This document shows positions 1-11,491 of a stretch of DNA of 64,000 nucleotides, one piece after another. Source of the stretch: Rhizophagus irregularis (lineage: Eukaryota > Glomeromycota > Glomeromycetes > Glomerales > Glomeraceae); the NCBI RefSeq assembly GCF_026210795.1, contig NC_089440.1, forward strand, positions 1,054,001-1,118,000, in the 5' to 3' direction. The position numbers were made by a program, and so were the translations under genes. The first letter of the stretch is position 1. The number at the start of each line of letters is the position of its first letter. The notes beneath the pieces are model-generated. The model searched no databases, was not told where the DNA came from, and worked only from the letters and a program-made list of their open reading frames with translations.

Positions 1-17
1 TCTTTACCAATTGCACT

Positions 18-399
18 GTTAAGGCTGCTCCAATTTAATAGTTTGTTTAACATCCTAACTTTATATAAAAATTGAGGTGAGGGAGGGGGTCAAATTAAGT
101 AAACATTTAAAAATAAACATAGTTTTTTTTTTATTACTCAATGCATTTTTACTAAAAATACAATTTAATTTATTACAGATAATGCAATTAATAAGTTTAC
201 ATATATTACTTTTATTAATTATACCATTTTCTTTGGTAGATTCAAATACACTGGAAAGAAATTCTTTTAAATATTATACAGATCGGTGATGTTATTATAA
301 GTCACGTGATATAACATATGTTTGTTTATTTTTAAAAAATTTTCAAAAATGAGGGGGGTGGGGTACGTTAAACAAACTATTAAATTGGAGTGGTCTAAC
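18..399. repeat. Terminal-inverted-repeat element (MITE-like)
   Basis: The left end (about 18-55) and right end (about 366-399) are inverted copies of each other. The best-matching part reads CTCCAATTTAATAGTTTG, and the outer ends match as GTTA..TAAC with a few mismatches. Nothing inside looks like a transposase, so this is a non-autonomous element or foldback. No clear target duplication is visible. Its right end lies at the 3' side of the hypothetical minus-strand gene next to it, and the last residues of that reading frame come from the element. The interior carries TCACGTGAT (302-310), also found in two other TIR elements of this window. Confidence 0.6.
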
Positions 400-642
400 T
401 TGCTCAACAATTATCGGATCAGTTATATCAGGTTCTTCTGAAAAATCGGGTGTAATAGTAGGAGTTAAGTCAACAAAATTAATTGGTATTAATTGTTCCA
501 TATGTGCATTAATCTCTTGATGAGTTTGAGAAATAGCATACTCCCGAGGTAATTTTGATTCCATAACTGCAAAATAGCGATATGCATCACGTAGAACATT
601 TTCTACATCTTGTATATGAACCACTGATTGCAATTTTTGTTT

Positions 643-1364
643 TTACTTATTAGGGTTTTTTTCTCCAAATGTTGTATAATAATCCTTATTTTGTACAGTA
701 AATTCCAATGTCTTTAAGACAACGTGATCTTTGGGATTGTAGTAATTTTGAATTGAATTTTCAAAGTTTATTTGTGCACATTTTGCAAGACCTTTAGCAT
801 GTCTGATTTGTGTAGTTTTACTTGATTCATCATGTAGTTTTAATGCCCATGGTTTGCTTTTGCGATTTTTATCAATACATTTTAATTGAAGTCCATAGAG
901 ATGAACTCCAGAAACTGCAGTTTTCTTATTTGAAGTTATTATCTGATAAAATAATTACATATTAAATCATTTTCTTTGCGAGCTTATACAAAAAATAAAA
1001 ATATAATTGAATTAAAACTTACATTATGTAATTCAACGGAAACATCAAATGTAGATTGAACTGAAACAACTTGGTGCTGAAAATTATTTCCAAAACAAAT
1101 TAAGTAATGTGGATTACCTTCTATATAATATATGGAACATTGAATAGTTTGACAGTTATTAGACCGGCCCCAGGTAGTTTTAATAATATAATTGTCAGGC
1201 ACAGGAAAATAATTAGGCGCTTCTGTAAACTTCAATTGCACAACTAGTGGGTAGACACCTTCTTGAATAACAGTATAGTTAAATTTCCGGTTATCATAAT
1301 ATATTATTTCAGGTGAAGCAGGATAGTTTTCCTGCTCATAAGGTCTTTGCTTAGAATTTGACAT
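643..1364 (-). CDS. Hypothetical protein, two exons, possible longer form
   Basis: I do not recognise this family. Exon 1 is 1364-1023, starting at Met of MSNSKQRPYEQ; an upstream in-frame Met at 1418 is possible. It ends AAT|GTAAGT. Exon 2 is 942-643, after TTTATCAG. Together they encode about 213 residues, ending NPNK-stop. The protein is rich in aromatic residues, with no signal peptide from the chosen start and no membrane segment. Beyond the TAA (643-645) the same frame stays open to about 400 (SVVHIQDVENVLRDAYRYF...), where it runs into an inverted-repeat element. The TAA may therefore be a nonsense mutation in a longer gene that ended further left. I cannot decide between natural end and nonsense. 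Confidence 0.55.
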
Positions 1365-1431
1365 TGAAATACAGTAAAACGCGTAAAATAAAAAAGTTGA
1401 CGTTAAAAAATTGTGCAACAGATCGCTTCCC

Positions 1432-1860
1432 TATAAAAAGTCTACATCCTTAAACTGTACTAGTTTTATGGTTAAAATATCCTTATATAGTAATAATATT
1501 CTTAAAATATACTGAAATTTGTACGAACAGTATATTTAAAATAGTGTTCTATAATAATAAATAAGTTTAAATTATACGAAAAATATACTTAATTTTTAAA
1601 TGTAATATTGACTGGTATTTTAAAATATTCTGATTAGATATGGAAAATATCCTTAAAAGTAATTTATCAGTAATTTAGGTATGTTAATATAATATTCTTA
1701 AAATATACTGAAATTGTACAAATGGATATTTAAAATAGTGTTTCGAATTGTAATATTTTAAAATATTCCGGGAAGGACTATATACTATTCGTATCGGTTT
1801 CACAAATGACCTGGTATGTGATGATGTGTCCTTAAAATATTCTGATCGAGTACATGAATA
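1432..1860. repeat. AT-rich repeat with CTTAAAATATACTGAA units
   Basis: The block begins with CCCTATAAAAAGT, the same 13-base terminus that bounds the palindrome at 43597-44123. It contains two direct copies of a ~55-bp unit (about 1493 and 1691) that include AATATTCTTAAAATATACTG and a following TATTTAAAATAGTGTT. A matching opposite terminus was not found, so it may be a truncated foldback element. Similar CTTAAAATATAC runs occur at 18420-18720 and 43600-44120. Confidence 0.5.
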
Positions 1861-2040
1861 TTTCGATCGGCAAAAAATTAAATAAAATAACGTAATTAGA
1901 TTATTTAATTTTATAAACTAAATTTCTTTCTTTCTTTAAAAGACACGAATTATTTTTTGAAAAAAGATGTCAAAAACTAAAGACAAATGCAAGAATTGTG
2001 CAGGTAAAAAATGAGAACAAAAAAAAACAAAAAATAAAAT

Positions 2041-3087
2041 GTGTGGCAATATAAATCGAATTTTATATCAATTTTTTTGAATCAATATTTCATAATTATA
2101 GATTTCGATGCCAAGTTAGAGTTCATTATTTTCATTATTTTTATTTTGTTTTTTATTAGTGCATTATTACTAAAAGTTTCAGAAACAATGCCACCGGGAG
2201 AACCAGGAGGACCATCACCACCAGTAATACTAGGAGGAATTATTAGGACAAATGGTTCTGGATTATCTTTAAAAATATCGATCTTTCTAATCTTAATAGC
2301 ACGGTTGGTAAAGTCTTTCTGAAGGTTAGTTTTAAATTACTATGATTTTATATTTAATATATAGGCGAACACAGTATAGCAGTAATATTGAGATTTTGTT
2401 ATGTATAATTATTATAAAGTTATTAATCCAATTTTCATATTTATATTATAAGCATCGTGAGATATCGAAGGAAATTCAAACAAAAAACATGTTAGGGAAA
2501 GTGATGGTAGTTCTTTTTCATCGTTTCTTTTGTTGTTTACAAAAAGTAAAATTCTTCTTTACTTATTTATAGATGATCAAGTAGAAATATTAGAAATATC
2601 GGATACCAATAATACTAACGAAGATTTTTGTACGTTTCAAATTATGTCTTATAATCTTAATAATTAGAACAAACAATAATACTAAATTTATGTTTATTGT
2701 TTCTATATAAGGCTCAACCCTAAAAAATGATAAAAAAAGAGTGAAAATCGGTAAAATTTCGTATTTTTTTTCTACTTTGTTGATTAACAAAAGTAATATT
2801 TACTTTTTGGTATTTTAAATTATATTAGGCAATACTTCGATATGTAAAAAAGTGACTAAACCGGGTATTGTATAATTAACAGAAAGCAAAACTTGTGAAC
2901 TTGAATCTGAAGTAATATATATATATTTTTTTCTTTAGACAAAGAAAGTTTATTGGCTATTAGTAATATTGGAGATCCTATTATAGATTCATTATTCTAT
3001 TCTTTGGGCAAATTGAAAAAAACTGGAGTTAAAAGTGTAGCAATGAATTTGGTTAATAATAGTATCCGATTTATCACATTAGACTGA
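2041..3087 (+). pseudogene. Truncated, rearranged copy of the 6277-8315 gene
   Basis: The exon at 2940-3087 translates to LLAISNIG..IIDSLFYSLGKL and VKSVAMNLVNNSIRF, closely matching exon 4 of the minus-strand gene at 6277-8315, then stops at TGA 3085-3087, leaving most of that exon absent. Introns and flanks also match in inverted orientation, for example 2321-2400 against the complement of 7860-7925. The exon-2-like segment 2101-2320 is instead in direct orientation to the other locus, so it has been flipped within this copy. The copy cannot encode the parent protein. A tiny upstream reading MSKTKDKCKNCAG (1967-2005) followed by GT could be an unrelated first exon; I do not rely on it. Confidence 0.7.
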
Positions 3088-3337
3088 ATTTATAATTTTA
3101 TATTATAAAATGTAAAAAAAAATAAATAAAAAATTATGAATGATTTTTACGTAGAATAATTAATGTAAGTAAATTATTCGTTCAATTAACTTTTCAGCTA
3201 AAATTTAAAGTCATGGGATGTTTATTAAGTTGCCAGCTGGCACAATATATACAAAATATTTTAATTTTACGATAAAATCGCAACTGTACTACGGCACTAT
3301 CTTATTATTATTATAAAACTCATGATTTCATCATCAG

Positions 3338-4611
3338 TCACTCCTCCTTTCCATCATAGTCTCCTTCCTCTTCCTCTACGTCCAACCCCTCCTCCTCCTT
3401 TCCCTCCTTTTCATCATAGTCTCCTTCCTCTTCCTCTACGTCCAGCCCCTCCTCCTCCTTTCCCTCCTTTCCATCATGACCTTTCCCTTTCATGTCATTA
3501 TGAATTTCCTCTACCTCATTATCGTCCAGTTCCTTTTCCTTTCCCTCCTTTTCCTTTCCCTCCTTTTCCTTTCCCTCCTTTTCCTTTCCCTCCTTTTCCT
3601 TTCCCTCCTTTTCTTCTCCCTCATCATCTTCGTTAATTAAATCATCAAATCCATTTATCAAGGTTCCATTTTTTTTAGAGACCAAATTTAGCTTTGACAT
3701 ACATTTTTTTTTAATCGAATAATTCCCATTGATTTCCACCACTTTTAACATTAGACTTTTTTTAATTATACTTGCCAAAGTATAGAACCCATTCTCATCA
3801 ATACTACAATATTGAAACCCCAGATATTCAATATTTTTATTGGTACCCTTTAATAATGCCTCTAAAATATATATAACACCTTTTTTACATATCAAACAAT
3901 CATTAATTATTAGTTGTTTTAAATCCAGCCAGTTAGCCAAAGATCGACTAAGCATTTTCGATGTTTTTTTAGTGAAAAAATTATCTTCGAGATTAATAAT
4001 TTGTAACTTCTTACACAAACTTAAAGACTCTATTATTCGACAAAGATCTGAGTTATAAAAGCTGTTTCGAGACAAAATTACTTTTGTTAGTGTAATTTTA
4101 TGTTTATGTAGAACCATAGAAAGCAGTTTGGAACACTGTTTTCCTAAAACATTTTCTTTTATTGAAAATGTTTCTAAATAAGAAGTTTTCCTTCTCGAAT
4201 TCAATAACGATTCTAATATAACTGTACCTCCTTCGCCTAATCCCGCGTCGTCGATTATCAAGTGCTTTAAATTAACATTATTAGTTAAAAAAACTTTTAA
4301 TGCCTTTGCACCGCTTTTTCCTAGTGCATTTTTACTAATTATCAGTTCTTCCAAATTTGTGCTTTCTTTAATTACTTCGCATATTTTTCTCAAAATTTCA
4401 AAGGTTTCTTGTTTGTTATTTTTAGTGAAGACACTCTCGAGGTTCAATTTCTAATTCAAATAAAAACTTTAGATTTATATTTAAAATATATCTTAATTTG
4501 TATAATAAGGTTAACCTTGAACTTGGTAGTTTTAAGCGTTTCGATTAGTTTGTCAATTGTATTATTCGTAATTCTGTTCTCACTTAAGTCGATTTCTGGC
4601 AAGATATCCAT
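3338..4611 (-). CDS. RanGAP-like leucine-rich repeat protein
   Basis: Two exons: 4611-4516 (start MDILPEIDLSENRITNN, donor AAG|GTTAAC) and 4450-3338, about 402 residues. The body has ribonuclease-inhibitor/RanGAP-type LRRs, with repeated patterns such as NLEELIISKNALGKSGAKAL, NLKHLIIDDAGLGEGG and LQIINLEDNFF. This is followed by an acidic/lysine tail from about residue 305, built of EGKEK repeats and two longer EEEGLDVEEEEGDYD units. Yeast Rna1 and animal RanGAP1 share this layout of LRR plus acidic tail and activate Ran GTPase in nuclear transport. The catalytic arginine finger of RanGAP could not be placed with confidence, so a generic LRR protein is the alternative. The tail is coded by a minisatellite. 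Confidence 0.65.
3340..3620. repeat. Coding minisatellite in the LRR gene tail
   Basis: Two near-identical ~75-bp units (3340-3480, each containing TCTCCTTCCTCTTCCTCTAC) are followed by five or more copies of an 18-bp unit TTCCCTCCTTTTCCTTTC-like (about 3530-3615). All repeat lengths are multiples of three. Copy number change would therefore lengthen or shorten the acidic EGKEK tail without a frameshift. The pyrimidine-rich plus strand also gives a spurious proline-rich reading frame. Confidence 0.8.
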
Positions 4612-5578
4612 GTTTACGATATAAAATTGGATGTTGAAAAAAAAGGAAAAAAGAGAGTTAAAAGCATTTGCAGTTCATTAAGAAATTTCACACGATTCTC
4701 CATATTGCGGTTGAATACATAAAAAAGGAAAAAAAATCCTCGTTAATATGACCTAAAAAGAAATTTTACATGATTTACTATGTCATCAATCTTTTCATCA
4801 TTACACCAGTATTATGCCCATAGTTAAATTTTAATTTATTAATTGTTAAGTTATTTTCGGTTTCTTCTCTTAAGGAGAATCATGCGGCTTAAAACTAAGC
4901 GCATACATAGGATTGGTATCGTCCAAGACTCAGGTTTCTTCTTCTAGAAAATAAAATTTTCTTGAAGAGGATCCTGCGGCTTAAGACTGGGCGCATATCG
5001 ATACTTGTTCTATCTTATTTATACACATTGTTTTTGCTGATTTTTATTTCTGAAGACTCATACTTCACGTATATTAATCAATCTATCACTCTATTTTATG
5101 TCTTCCTTCTATATAGATACTTGAAAGAAAAAACCATTTGGAATGGCCTTTCAGGTAATTAGATGTAAATGTATTTATATTAAAAATATTATAACTAACG
5201 TTTTTTCGTTTTTAGAATCAGAACATCTGGACTTTGGAATGGACTTTAGGTAAATATGAAAGAAAAACATATTTTTGGAATGATGAACTTTCGGTAAGTT
5301 TCATCAATGTTTTTAAAATTTTTGTTTTACTGTTGTCTTACCATTATTTCTCCTATTGTCAGGGACCTCTCGCTACACTAAATTGAGATTGTCAAAGTGA
5401 AAACCTTCCCTTATTTGTTAAAATTGCCCTTATTTAAAATCAGCATAGTCAATTTTTTTACTTTATCTACGAATAATTAAAATTATCATTATACCTCCTA
5501 AAATATTAGCTAATATATCGTACTGTCATTGCTAAAAGTAAAAATTACTTTTACTAATTTACTAATTGTTGTTATAAT
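4612..5578. other. Intergenic, with a short duplicated motif
   Basis: No supported gene. Two imperfect copies of a ~40-bp unit (about 4869-4913 and 4961-5000) share TGCGGCTTAA and GCGCATA. A short plus-strand reading at 4962-5160 is hydrophobic but has no recognisable features, and I do not call it. Confidence 0.4.
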
Positions 5579-5946
5579 ATGACTTTAGTGACAGTAATAA
5601 TCAAAGCTTTGATGTTCCATTTCCTTCAGTGTTAGAAGATACATCTAAAAGGTAATTGATCGATTATTTATAATAAAAAATATAACTTACATTTTCCTAA
5701 TAATTACTTTAGCGATGATCAAATTCTTGATGATTATGATTATGGACCTTTTAAGATCATTGATAATTATGATAATGATAATTCAGAGACAGAAAGTGGT
5801 ACTTCTGAAGAGTATGATGGTTTTGAGGAATTTGAAATAACAGCAGAAAAAGAGAATAAAATATGGGACGGTATGTTTAATATTATAAATTTAAAATTTT
5901 AAACTAGATCATTAATTAACATTTAATTTTTTAGATACATAAAAAC
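5579..5946 (+). pseudogene. Relic of N-terminal exons of a Tnp2-like transposon gene
   Basis: Two exon-like pieces: 5587-5651 (ends ..EDTSKR before GT) and about 5714-5871 (SDDQILDDYDYG.., then acidic SETESGTSEEYDGFEEFE). They match in order, intron position and acidic composition the exon pair ..ILKDIPKR | SEDYDDDDSDEPF.. at 13630-13860 of the transposase gene. No transposase core follows, and the frame closes at about 5942. I read this as a degraded fragment of the same transposon family. Confidence 0.5.
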
Positions 5947-6276
5947 GTATACATAAATAACATATCGGAGTTTTTTTCATGTAAAAATAGGCTAAGCCAC
6001 AAATTGATTTATTTATTTATTTATTTATGATAGTAAACGATAGCAATTATAGCAAGTTTATTTAGCAAATGTTAGAATGCGCAAACAATAAAAGATTGCA
6101 TATTATTTAGCCTTTTATTCATGTAAAATTACTAAATTACTTATAATGCTAATTTATAAATCTGGAGGTTGCAACGCTTTTCAAGTCCATTTTTTATCAT
6201 TATAATATAAATTCATTCTAATTATAATGCAAAACTATTTGACTGCAAAAAAATTTTTTTTTTCTCTGTTTACTAC

Positions 6277-8315
6277 CTACTCATTACCAACCATCTCGTC
6301 AAAATTAACCCCTGAAATATCAAAATATTCCTTAATAATTTCAATTTTAATCCTCTTGTTTTCCCTATTTCTTTCTTGAGTTTTTAATTCTTCGTCATAA
6401 CTAATCAGCTTGCCTGTACGGACCAAATTGATCCATATTTCAAAGTTAATTGCCATCTTTACTCCACTCTTAAAAAAACATGCGCTTAATTCTTCGAAAG
6501 AATCTAAAAGTCGCCAATCAAAATTGGCTACTTCTAGTAACCTGTATATACGTGGTGCTCACTGAAGCATCAATTCCAAATTCGGTAAAGAAATTAAGGG
6601 GTAAAATTGAGCAATTAATATTTTTGCTTGAGATTTTGTCGTCTCTGATTGTTTTCTGTTTAAGTTTATCTCACAAAAAGCCTGTAATTGTATGTATGAC
6701 TTAAAAAACCCGACATGAAACCTTAGTTCCTTGCGTCTGGCCATTTCTTTATTTCCTTGCTCATTTGCTTCTCCCATTACGGATAAAAATATATCCTCCG
6801 ATAAATCTTTTGCAATCTTCTTGAATTCATCAGATAATTCAGTAAGTGATGAAGTCTTTTCTTGCACACGAATTGGTAAAATTTTAAAAGAACTGCAACT
6901 TTTTTGATTGTCATCAGAAATCAAATTAATACGTTGAGTACCACGAAAAGATTGAAAATCTTGTGTTGAATTAATCTTTTCCAAATGACTAATGAGGGCT
7001 TCTCTATACTCTTCTTTTTTACTGAAGATTGACCTATCACGTATAGGTGGATTATTTGGCAATTTACCAATATAACCTAGCAGCTTATGCAAATCTTCCG
7101 CCAATCTTATACTTGCCATATCCAATTCTTTGAATTTCTTTAATTCGATAATATTTGCCTCGAAGCTGAGATCCGAGGCTTGATTATAATCATAATGAGG
7201 AAAACTGGCATTAATTGTTATATCATCGGAGTTAACGTGATTTGGCTTTATCACTAATGTTCCTGTGGAATCCATAAATCGTATATTATTATTAACCAAG
7301 TTCATTGTTACACTTTTAACTCCGGTATTTTTCAATTTGCTCAATGAATATAATAACGAATCTATTGTGGGACCTCCGATCTTATTAATGGCCAATAATA
7401 TTTTTTCGTCTAAAGAAAAATATATATATTATTTCAAATTCAAGTTTCAGAGTTTACTTTCTGTGAATTATACAATACCCGGTTTAGCCCTTTTACGCAT
7501 CGAGGTATCTAATATAATTTAAAATAACAAAAAGTAAGTATCTCTTTTGTTAATCAACAAGGTAAGAAAAAAAATGCGAAAATTTACCAATTTTCGTTCT
7601 TTTTTTATCATTTTTTTGGGTTAAACCTTATACATTACAATAAATAGAAAATAATAAACATAAATTTAAATATTACTGTTTGCTCTAAATTACTAAGATT
7701 ATAAGATATAAATTGAAACTTACAAAAATCTTCGTTAGCATCATCAGTATTGGTATCCAATACTTTTACTTGATCATCTATAAAATATAAATAAGAAAAA
7801 AGGAATTTACTTTTTGTAAATAAAATTGTGTTAATTAATAACTATTTAATAAACTTTAATATTACTGTTATACCGTGTTCGCACATATATTAAATATAAA
7901 ATCATATTAATTTTAAAACTAACCTTGACCATGATCCTGTTCTTCATTCCTATCATCATTGTCAAATTCATTATTTATATTTGGTTTTTTAGTGCCATTA
8001 TTACTAAAAGTTTCAGAAACCCCAACCCCGACACTAGGAGAACCAAAAGAACTATCGTCACTTGTAACACTTGGAGAAATTATTAGGACCAATGGTTCTT
8101 GTTTATCTTTAAATATATCCAATTATGAAATATTGATTCAAAATTGAAGTAGATATTAATTGATTTATTAGAATTAGATACAAAATAAATAATTAACTTT
8201 GCAAACCTGTTGCAGGCTGTTCTGTTTCGGGTTGTTCTCCAGAATCAAAATTATAAGGTAAAATACTTTTTTGCAGCTGGATAATTGGTATTTTTAATGA
8301 TCTTAAAGAGTCCAT
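6277..8315 (-). pseudogene. Unknown four-exon gene with one internal TGA
   Basis: I do not recognise the family. Exons read 8315-8207 (MDSLRSLKIPIIQLQ), 8106-7924, 7777-7724 and 7409-6277, with GT..AG junctions all in phase. The frame is open for 398 codons, meets a single TGA (6559-6561) and then continues open for 93 more codons to TAG (6277-6279). The region after the stop (..YRLLEVANFDWRLLDSF..) looks like ordinary coding sequence. A CGA to TGA transition would explain the stop; a 398-residue product or readthrough are alternatives. The protein has a serine/acid-rich N-terminal third and a predicted alpha-helical C-terminal part with no obvious catalytic motif. A broken copy lies at 2041-3087, so this is a local family. 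Confidence 0.6.
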
Positions 8316-8430
8316 ATTTTAAAATTGCGATAAAGGTGGTAGAAAGAATTCAGTATTTTTTTAAAAAAAGAAGAGAATTAGAGAAAGAAAAACCAAAAAA
8401 TGAATTTTTAATTTTTTTTTTTGATAAATT

Positions 8431-8541
8431 TATTAATCGTAATATGTAATTCTATTTCATGGCTTTTTTGCTGCGACATATTAATCGTAATATGTAATTC
8501 GATTTTTTTTTTGTTTGGACATATTAATCGTAATATGTAAT
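8431..8541. repeat. Triple direct repeat upstream of the 8315 gene
   Basis: TATTAATCGTAATATGTAAT occurs three times (starts 8431, 8479, 8522) at spacings of 48 and 43 bases, about 115-225 bases upstream of the start codon at 8315. Each unit is partly palindromic (ATTA..TAAT). The position would suit repeated binding sites in the promoter, but that is inference. Confidence 0.6.
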
Positions 8542-9329
8542 TCGATATTGAATTACATCTTTACATCTTTTAATGGAAGCGGTGTATTTATACTTTAATG
8601 GCAAAGTGGATTTGATGAACCAAAAATGGAAGTGCACGCGTAAGATTTAATTGTGTTATAATAATGATGTTCCACCACCTTAGCGTGACACATTAAACTC
8701 TGTGCAACATCCACATTTCTCCCATTCGGTATTTTTTTTTCCGCAAATAAAAAATTTTCTCACTAAAAAAAAAATGACAATTTTGATGGTAGCAGAATGT
8801 AACAGTTAGGATTGACAAAAAATTTTTTTTTCTTGTGTGAAAATAATTATTAGATATATAATAAATAAATAAATAAAAATAATAGGTGGGTTATTAAACT
8901 TGCGCAATGTGCAATGCGATCATAAATTGAATCATTACGTTAGACGTTTTCGTCTTACGAACCGGGAGACCTAAAAAAATCTTCAGGTAAAGAAAATTTA
9001 TCATTCTGTTACACGTTGATTTTTTTATTAAGATTTATTTGAAATATATATATATATATTTGCCGATTGACTTTAATATCACAACAGGGTTCGTACAGTA
9101 TAACATATAATGTATAACGTCAGGTTAGGTCTGCATCATTTTCGTTTACATTCATTTATATCTTTCTTTTTTTCATTCTGTCTTTTGGCTCTTTAGTCAT
9201 TTTATTCGCTGTCTTTTGGCTCTTTAGTCATTTTATTCGCAATACCTGTAATTTTATTGCACTTTGTATTGTCACTACTCTTTGCGCTAGATTTTATCCT
9301 TCATTCTTAAAACTAGTTTACCAAGCACG
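8542..9329. other. Intergenic, AT-rich
   Basis: No gene supported. It contains a perfect 29-bp tandem duplication with period 31 (9181-9240, unit beginning TCTTTTGGCTCTTTAGTC) and a short TA run near 9048. Confidence 0.5.
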
Positions 9330-9965
9330 TCAATATTTACAACTTACAACAACGTTTCCCCTTTTCCCTCGTCCCTGTCCCCTTCTTTGTCTTCTTTCTT
9401 GGCCTTCTTCATCCCTTTCCTCCCCTTCTAAACAAGTAATCCTAATAAAATAAAAGTGAAAAATTATATTAATTTAAGGAAACTTATTAGCAAAAAAGTT
9501 GATTACTTACTTCCTCTCTGCCTTCTTTAATTCATTATGTACCCGCAGCAATTCTCTCTGGTCATCTCTGTAAGCCCGATCCATACCATTCACTTGCTCT
9601 TGAAGTTCCTGCACCTTTTTTTCCAATTCCTTTATGTAATCTAATGGGGGAAAAAAAATTGGTTAACTTGATCTATACGCAGCTCGACCAAGCGGGTTTC
9701 TCCATCTTAGGTTGACACCGATACCGCTTAGACGTCCACAGATTCGTTTTAGAACAGACGTCCACAAGTCACCTTTAGAACAATCCAAAGACGTCCACAG
9801 GATCATTTCAGGACAAACGTCCACAAGCCCTCTTTAGAACAATCTAAGCCCCCAGGATATCATAGAGAGGAACCCACCTGCAACTACCTGACGAGCACTT
9901 CCTCTCTTGCTCTTAATGCGAGCAATTCGTTTTTCCTTTGAACGTTGAGAGCGGTGTCTGACCAT
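9330..9965 (-). CDS. Small basic coiled-coil (bZIP-like) protein
   Basis: Three exons, 9965-9878, 9640-9511 and 9441-9330, join in phase (GCAG|GTGGGT; AA|GTAAGT) to give about 109 residues. The N-terminus MVRHRSQRSKEKRIARIK is strongly basic. It is followed by a heptad-like helix (YIKELEKKVQELQEQVNGMD..ELLRVHNELKK) and an Arg/Gly-rich tail. A basic stretch directly before a leucine-zipper-like helix resembles bZIP factors, but the invariant bZIP asparagine is not in its usual place. I therefore call only a nucleic-acid-binding coiled-coil candidate. The gene at 10596-11097 has the same exon plan and a similar start, MVHKRSQ. Confidence 0.5.
9731..9845. repeat. Intronic tandem repeat of GACGTCCACA units
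   Basis: Four imperfect units of ~25-35 bp carry (A/G)ACGTCCACA(A/G), mostly followed by a TTTAGAACA-like or TTCAGGACA-like tail. They lie inside the first intron of the small coiled-coil gene. The GC content is higher than the surroundings. Confidence 0.6.
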
Positions 9966-10595
9966 CGTGAATCTATTATATAAATTAAAAGTTATTCCTA
10001 TCATTAAAACTATCTCGGCAGGCTAAAACCTTCCAAGCAGACCACAGTTTTAGACGTTACGAAAACTTAAAATAATTTTTACGTAATTGGATTGTATATA
10101 TAGGAAAAAATGCGTGAGAAAATACATGTTTCAAAAAGAAGGATTTTAGCAAATACACGAGAACGATAAGATCTGATGAATTTTTTGTGAAATGGGAAAA
10201 ATGGGGACAAAGAAAAGTACAAAATTAATTACAAACAACGTGCTAGAAACTTTAATCGGAATAGTACAGTATGCCGATCTGGTTGTTAACTAAAAGTAAA
10301 ATTTACTTTTTGTCAGTATTCGTATTTTATTTTATAAATTATACAAATATTAAATAAATGAGCTATTAGTAATTACGTAAAAGTAGCAGATCTTGTTTGA
10401 CAAACTCCTTTTCTCGTGAAAAAATGATTTTTTTTCTCACAAAACTTGTTTCGTATGGAAGATATATCATTTTTATTTCATATGGGAACATATCATTTTT
10501 TTCTCCCATCAAAAAAAAAATTTTTCACGTAGTTCTTTGGGGAACAGAATAGTTGGGAGAACTGAATTATAATAACATATAATTTATTAACAAAA
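9966..10595. other. Intergenic between two related small genes
   Basis: No gene supported. AT-rich, with a near-palindromic ATCATTTTTAT/ATATCATTTTTTT stretch near 10465-10510. It holds the promoter of the 9965 gene and the 3' flank of the 10596 gene. Confidence 0.35.
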
Positions 10596-11097
10596 TTATT
10601 CATTTTCTATACATTTGCAATTATTTTCTAATTTATTTTCTATTTCTATTATTTGGTTTAACTTTTGTTGATATAATTCAACGGCAAATGTTTTTTGCCG
10701 TTTTAATTGTGTAATTTCTAAATAAATGTTAGTAATTGATATATATTATTTATACAATAATAATTTATAATTACCTTTATCTTTATTTTCAATTGTTTCG
10801 TTTAAAGAGTTGACCTAAACCAATTTTTTAATTAGAAACCAGATAACAACCGAATACAATTATATACTCCATCTTTTATTAAACCCTCCAAAAAAAAATA
10901 AAAAAATAAAAAAATAAAAAATAGAAGAAAAAAAATAAAAAAAGCTATCTAAAAGATCTGAAAAACTACGGGCGAACCTAGTAACCACTCTAGGCGGTTC
11001 TCAAGTGTTCACTCACCTTATCTCTTTTTCTTTTATTATTCGAAAAGGATTTATTTTTTCGTTCTTGTAATTTATTTTGACTTCTTTTGTGAACCAT
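10596..11097 (-). CDS. Small basic coiled-coil protein, paralogue of 9330-9965
   Basis: Three exons, 11097-11017, 10814-10775 and 10717-10596, join in phase (AAG|GTGAGT; G|GTAATT) to give 80 residues. The start MVHKRSQNKLQERKNKS is basic and resembles MVRHRSQ of the neighbour. It is followed by a helix with heptad character (VNSLNETIENKDKEITQLKR) and an Asn/Glu-rich tail ending CIENE. An upstream in-frame Met lies two codons earlier; I chose the start that matches the paralogue. Function unknown. Confidence 0.5.
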
Positions 11098-11491
11098 CTT
11101 CATTTGTAAGTTATCATAATTGAAGGGAAAGGTATTTATAAGATTTAAGCGATTTTTTAGAACAAAAAAGATTAAATGTGTAAAATTTCTTATCAAAGTA
11201 ATTTATAGTGTGTAGATTATTTATTAATGATTAGAACAATTAAACATTGCGTAATGAGGCGTGGACAAATTACGTGTTACACAATTCAAATTATTTATGC
11301 GGAGGTAATCTAAACGTCTTCAAATTTTTAATTTAATTCGAATGAAATGCCGAATACTGATATAGTGTATGAGAAGATGAATTAACCAATAGTTTATCAT
11401 AACAAGATTTATTGAACTAATTAAGTCAAAACTATGTATGATTCGTTTTATACAAGAACGAAGAAATTGTCATCTCCGAGATCAAGTTTAT

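Noticed and set aside
3322-3636. Plus-strand proline-rich open reading
   Set aside because: It is the antisense of the acidic minisatellite tail of the LRR gene; the reverse frame has exon structure and homology-like LRRs.
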